Shown: positions 33,946-35,111 of the stretch, in pieces | How the letters are laid out: every line of letters starts with the position of its first letter | Numbering within the stretch: the stretch's first letter is position 1 | NCBI GenBank assembly: GCA_945904015.1 | Contig: CAMDPK010000077.1 | Coordinates: forward strand, 1-35,111 | Reading direction: 5' to 3' | DNA: 35,111 nucleotides | Origin: Candidatus Kuenenia stuttgartensis | GTDB lineage: Bacteria; Planctomycetota; Planctomycetia; Planctomycetales; Planctomycetaceae | Translations under genes and position numbers: made by a program | Notes under the pieces: generated by a model | Database searches by the model: none | What the model was told of the DNA's origin: nothing | What the model saw: the letters and a program-made list of their open reading frames with translations, nothing else

Positions 33946-35037
33946 TCATCGCACCTCCACTGATTGTCCAGTGCGACACGATTCGAGTGCCGCCGCAACG
34001 GTCGCGAAGATTGCACGGCTGGCGCGGGCGTCGAGAATCGTATCTCCATTCGTGTCGATCGCCTGAGCAAAGTTCTCGGCCAGCAGGAAATCGTTGTCGT
34101 TGGCGACGCGCCGCTGACGGAACTCTTTCGCCGGTTGATGACGATAATAAACGCCGACCTCCGGCCGCGCCTCGCTCACGACCAATGCCCCCTCGCTGCC
34201 GACCACATGCAGTTTGATTTCGCCGCCGCTGGGATGACTCGCCGCGCCGATGCGACCGATCGCCAGAGTCGCGATCAGGCCCCCTTCGAGTTCCAGCGTC
34301 ACGCTCGCCAGATCTTCGACGCCATTGTCGGCATGGACCTGCTGAAAATGACTCGCCGACCGAGCGAACACTCGTCGCACGTCGCGGCCCGTCAACATCC
34401 GCAAATAACCGAGCGGATAGATTCCTTCGACCGCCAGTTCGCCCATCGGTTCGACACCGAGGCCACCGTCCGAGCCATCGACATGCGCCGCGATCAAATG
34501 CGACTGCCAGTCGATCGGTGGGTATCCAGGTTGCCGGCTCCCCTTCGGCGGGCCGGCGTCTTTCGCGAAATAGAAGTCGAGATGCACCGCTTGTGGCTGA
34601 CCGATCGCGCCGGCTTCGATTTGCTCTCGCGCGTGCTGGATAGCGGGAATGAAATTGCGATTCCACATCAGGAACTTCACGCCGCTCTTTTCGATGGCCT
34701 CGACCAGTCGATCGGCCTCGTTGCTTCGCGTCGTCAACGGCTTGTCCTGAATGACGTGAACTCCCAGCGCCGCCGCCCGGATACTCAAATCACAATGCCG
34801 CTCGGCTTCCGGGCTGACGATGGCGACGTCAACGTTGAACTCGCGCAAGGCTCGTTCGACATCGCGGACGTAGGGAATCTTGAACGAGTCGGCTAGCTGC
34901 TGGTTTCGCTCGTGAGCCCAATCGGGAATCTGTGGATCGTCGGCCACGACGACCATTTCGAATCGCGGATGCGTTGCTACGGCGCGTGCGACGTAATCGT
35001 GCTTGACCGCGCTGAGCGCCGCGCACCGAAATGTCAC
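33946..35037 (-). CDS. Gfo/Idh/MocA-family oxidoreductase
   Basis: A 363-residue NAD(P)-dependent sugar or inositol oxidoreductase of the Gfo/Idh/MocA family. It has the DKPLTT motif (residues about 98-103, usual EKPxx), a C-terminal alpha/beta substrate domain and the long-distance ADNGVEDLASVTLEL strand. The first Rossmann strand reads CAALSAVKHDYVARA, so the usual GxGxxG is missing. The start is a GTG at 35037. No signal peptide. It leads the aldolase-MFS group on the minus strand. Its substrate is unknown; given the degenerate dinucleotide motif, a non-standard cofactor mode or a lost activity is possible. Confidence 0.85.
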   Translation of the reverse strand: MTFRCAALSAVKHDYVARAVATHPRFEMVVVADDPQIPDWAHERNQQLADSFKIPYVRDVERALREFNVDVAIVSPEAERHCDLSIRAAALGVHVIQDKPLTTRSNEADRLVEAIEKSGVKFLMWNRNFIPAIQHAREQIEAGAIGQPQAVHLDFYFAKDAGPPKGSRQPGYPPIDWQSHLIAAHVDGSDGGLGVEPMGELAVEGIYPLGYLRMLTGRDVRRVFARSASHFQQVHADNGVEDLASVTLELEGGLIATLAIGRIGAASHPSGGEIKLHVVGSEGALVVSEARPEVGVYYRHQPAKEFRQRRVANDNDFLLAENFAQAIDTNGDTILDARASRAIFATVAAALESCRTGQSVEVR

Positions 35038-35048
35038 TGACGGCGAGC

Positions 35049-35111
35049 CGGCGGGCGTCAGCCCCCGGACGTTTGGCGCGATCGTGACAGTCCGGGAGCT
35101 GACGCCCGCCG
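35049..35111. repeat. Inverted repeat at window end
   Basis: Arms 35049-35070 and 35090-35111 are complementary at 21 of 22 positions (core GGCGGGCGTCAGC). It lies just upstream of the Gfo/Idh gene, and the window ends with the arm, so it may be longer. Confidence 0.8.

Overview
The window looks like a piece of a Planctomycetota chromosome. This is an inference from gene content: a DUF1080 protein, a sialate O-acetylesterase, a creatininase-family protein, a membrane-anchored squalene-cyclase-like toroid protein, Gly/Arg-Pro-Ser-rich secreted TPR proteins and Gfo/Idh oxidoreductases. GC-rich coding DNA and many species-specific inverted repeats between genes agree with it. I cannot assign a genus. 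No rRNA, tRNA, CRISPR array, transposase or phage gene was seen.

Layout: (1) 1-8.4 kb is central metabolism: aceE-type pyruvate dehydrogenase E1 (-), citramalate synthase cimA (+), a small unknown gene (-) and the two-gene 2-oxoacid:ferredoxin oxidoreductase korA-korB (-). In front of cimA lies an apparent attenuator: a near-consensus promoter, a 29-codon isoleucine-rich leader ORF, a pause-like hairpin and an intrinsic terminator. (2) 8.6-11 kb is an RsuA/RluB-type pseudouridine synthase with very long disordered tails. (3) 11.4-16.3 kb holds a secreted DUF1080 protein, a creatininase-family hydrolase translationally coupled to a membrane-anchored toroid protein, and a secreted sialate O-acetylesterase. 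(4) 16.5-22.5 kb reads, on the minus strand, as membrane-fusion lipoprotein, HAE1-type RND pump and a two-domain class II aldolase; the last two overlap by ATGA. (5) 22.6-27.4 kb has three exported proteins of unknown or loosely known role. (6) 27.4-31.4 kb has prfB with an intact programmed +1 frameshift, rmlB and a secreted coiled-coil protein. (7) 31.4-35 kb is a likely sugar-acid catabolism set: Gfo/Idh oxidoreductase, HpcH/HpaI aldolase and MFS transporter, all on the minus strand.

The second theme is repeats. Most intergenic spacers carry a different long inverted repeat (arms 15-28 bp, often perfect). One is nested inside another, two related pairs bracket single genes, and one sits in frame in the linker of the two-domain aldolase, suggesting that two former neighbours were fused through an intergenic repeat.

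The strongest candidate for something undescribed is the cimA leader (2999-3270). Isoleucine codons, hairpins and terminator are arranged as expected for ribosome-mediated attenuation of an isoleucine-pathway gene, in a phylum where I know of no such described element.
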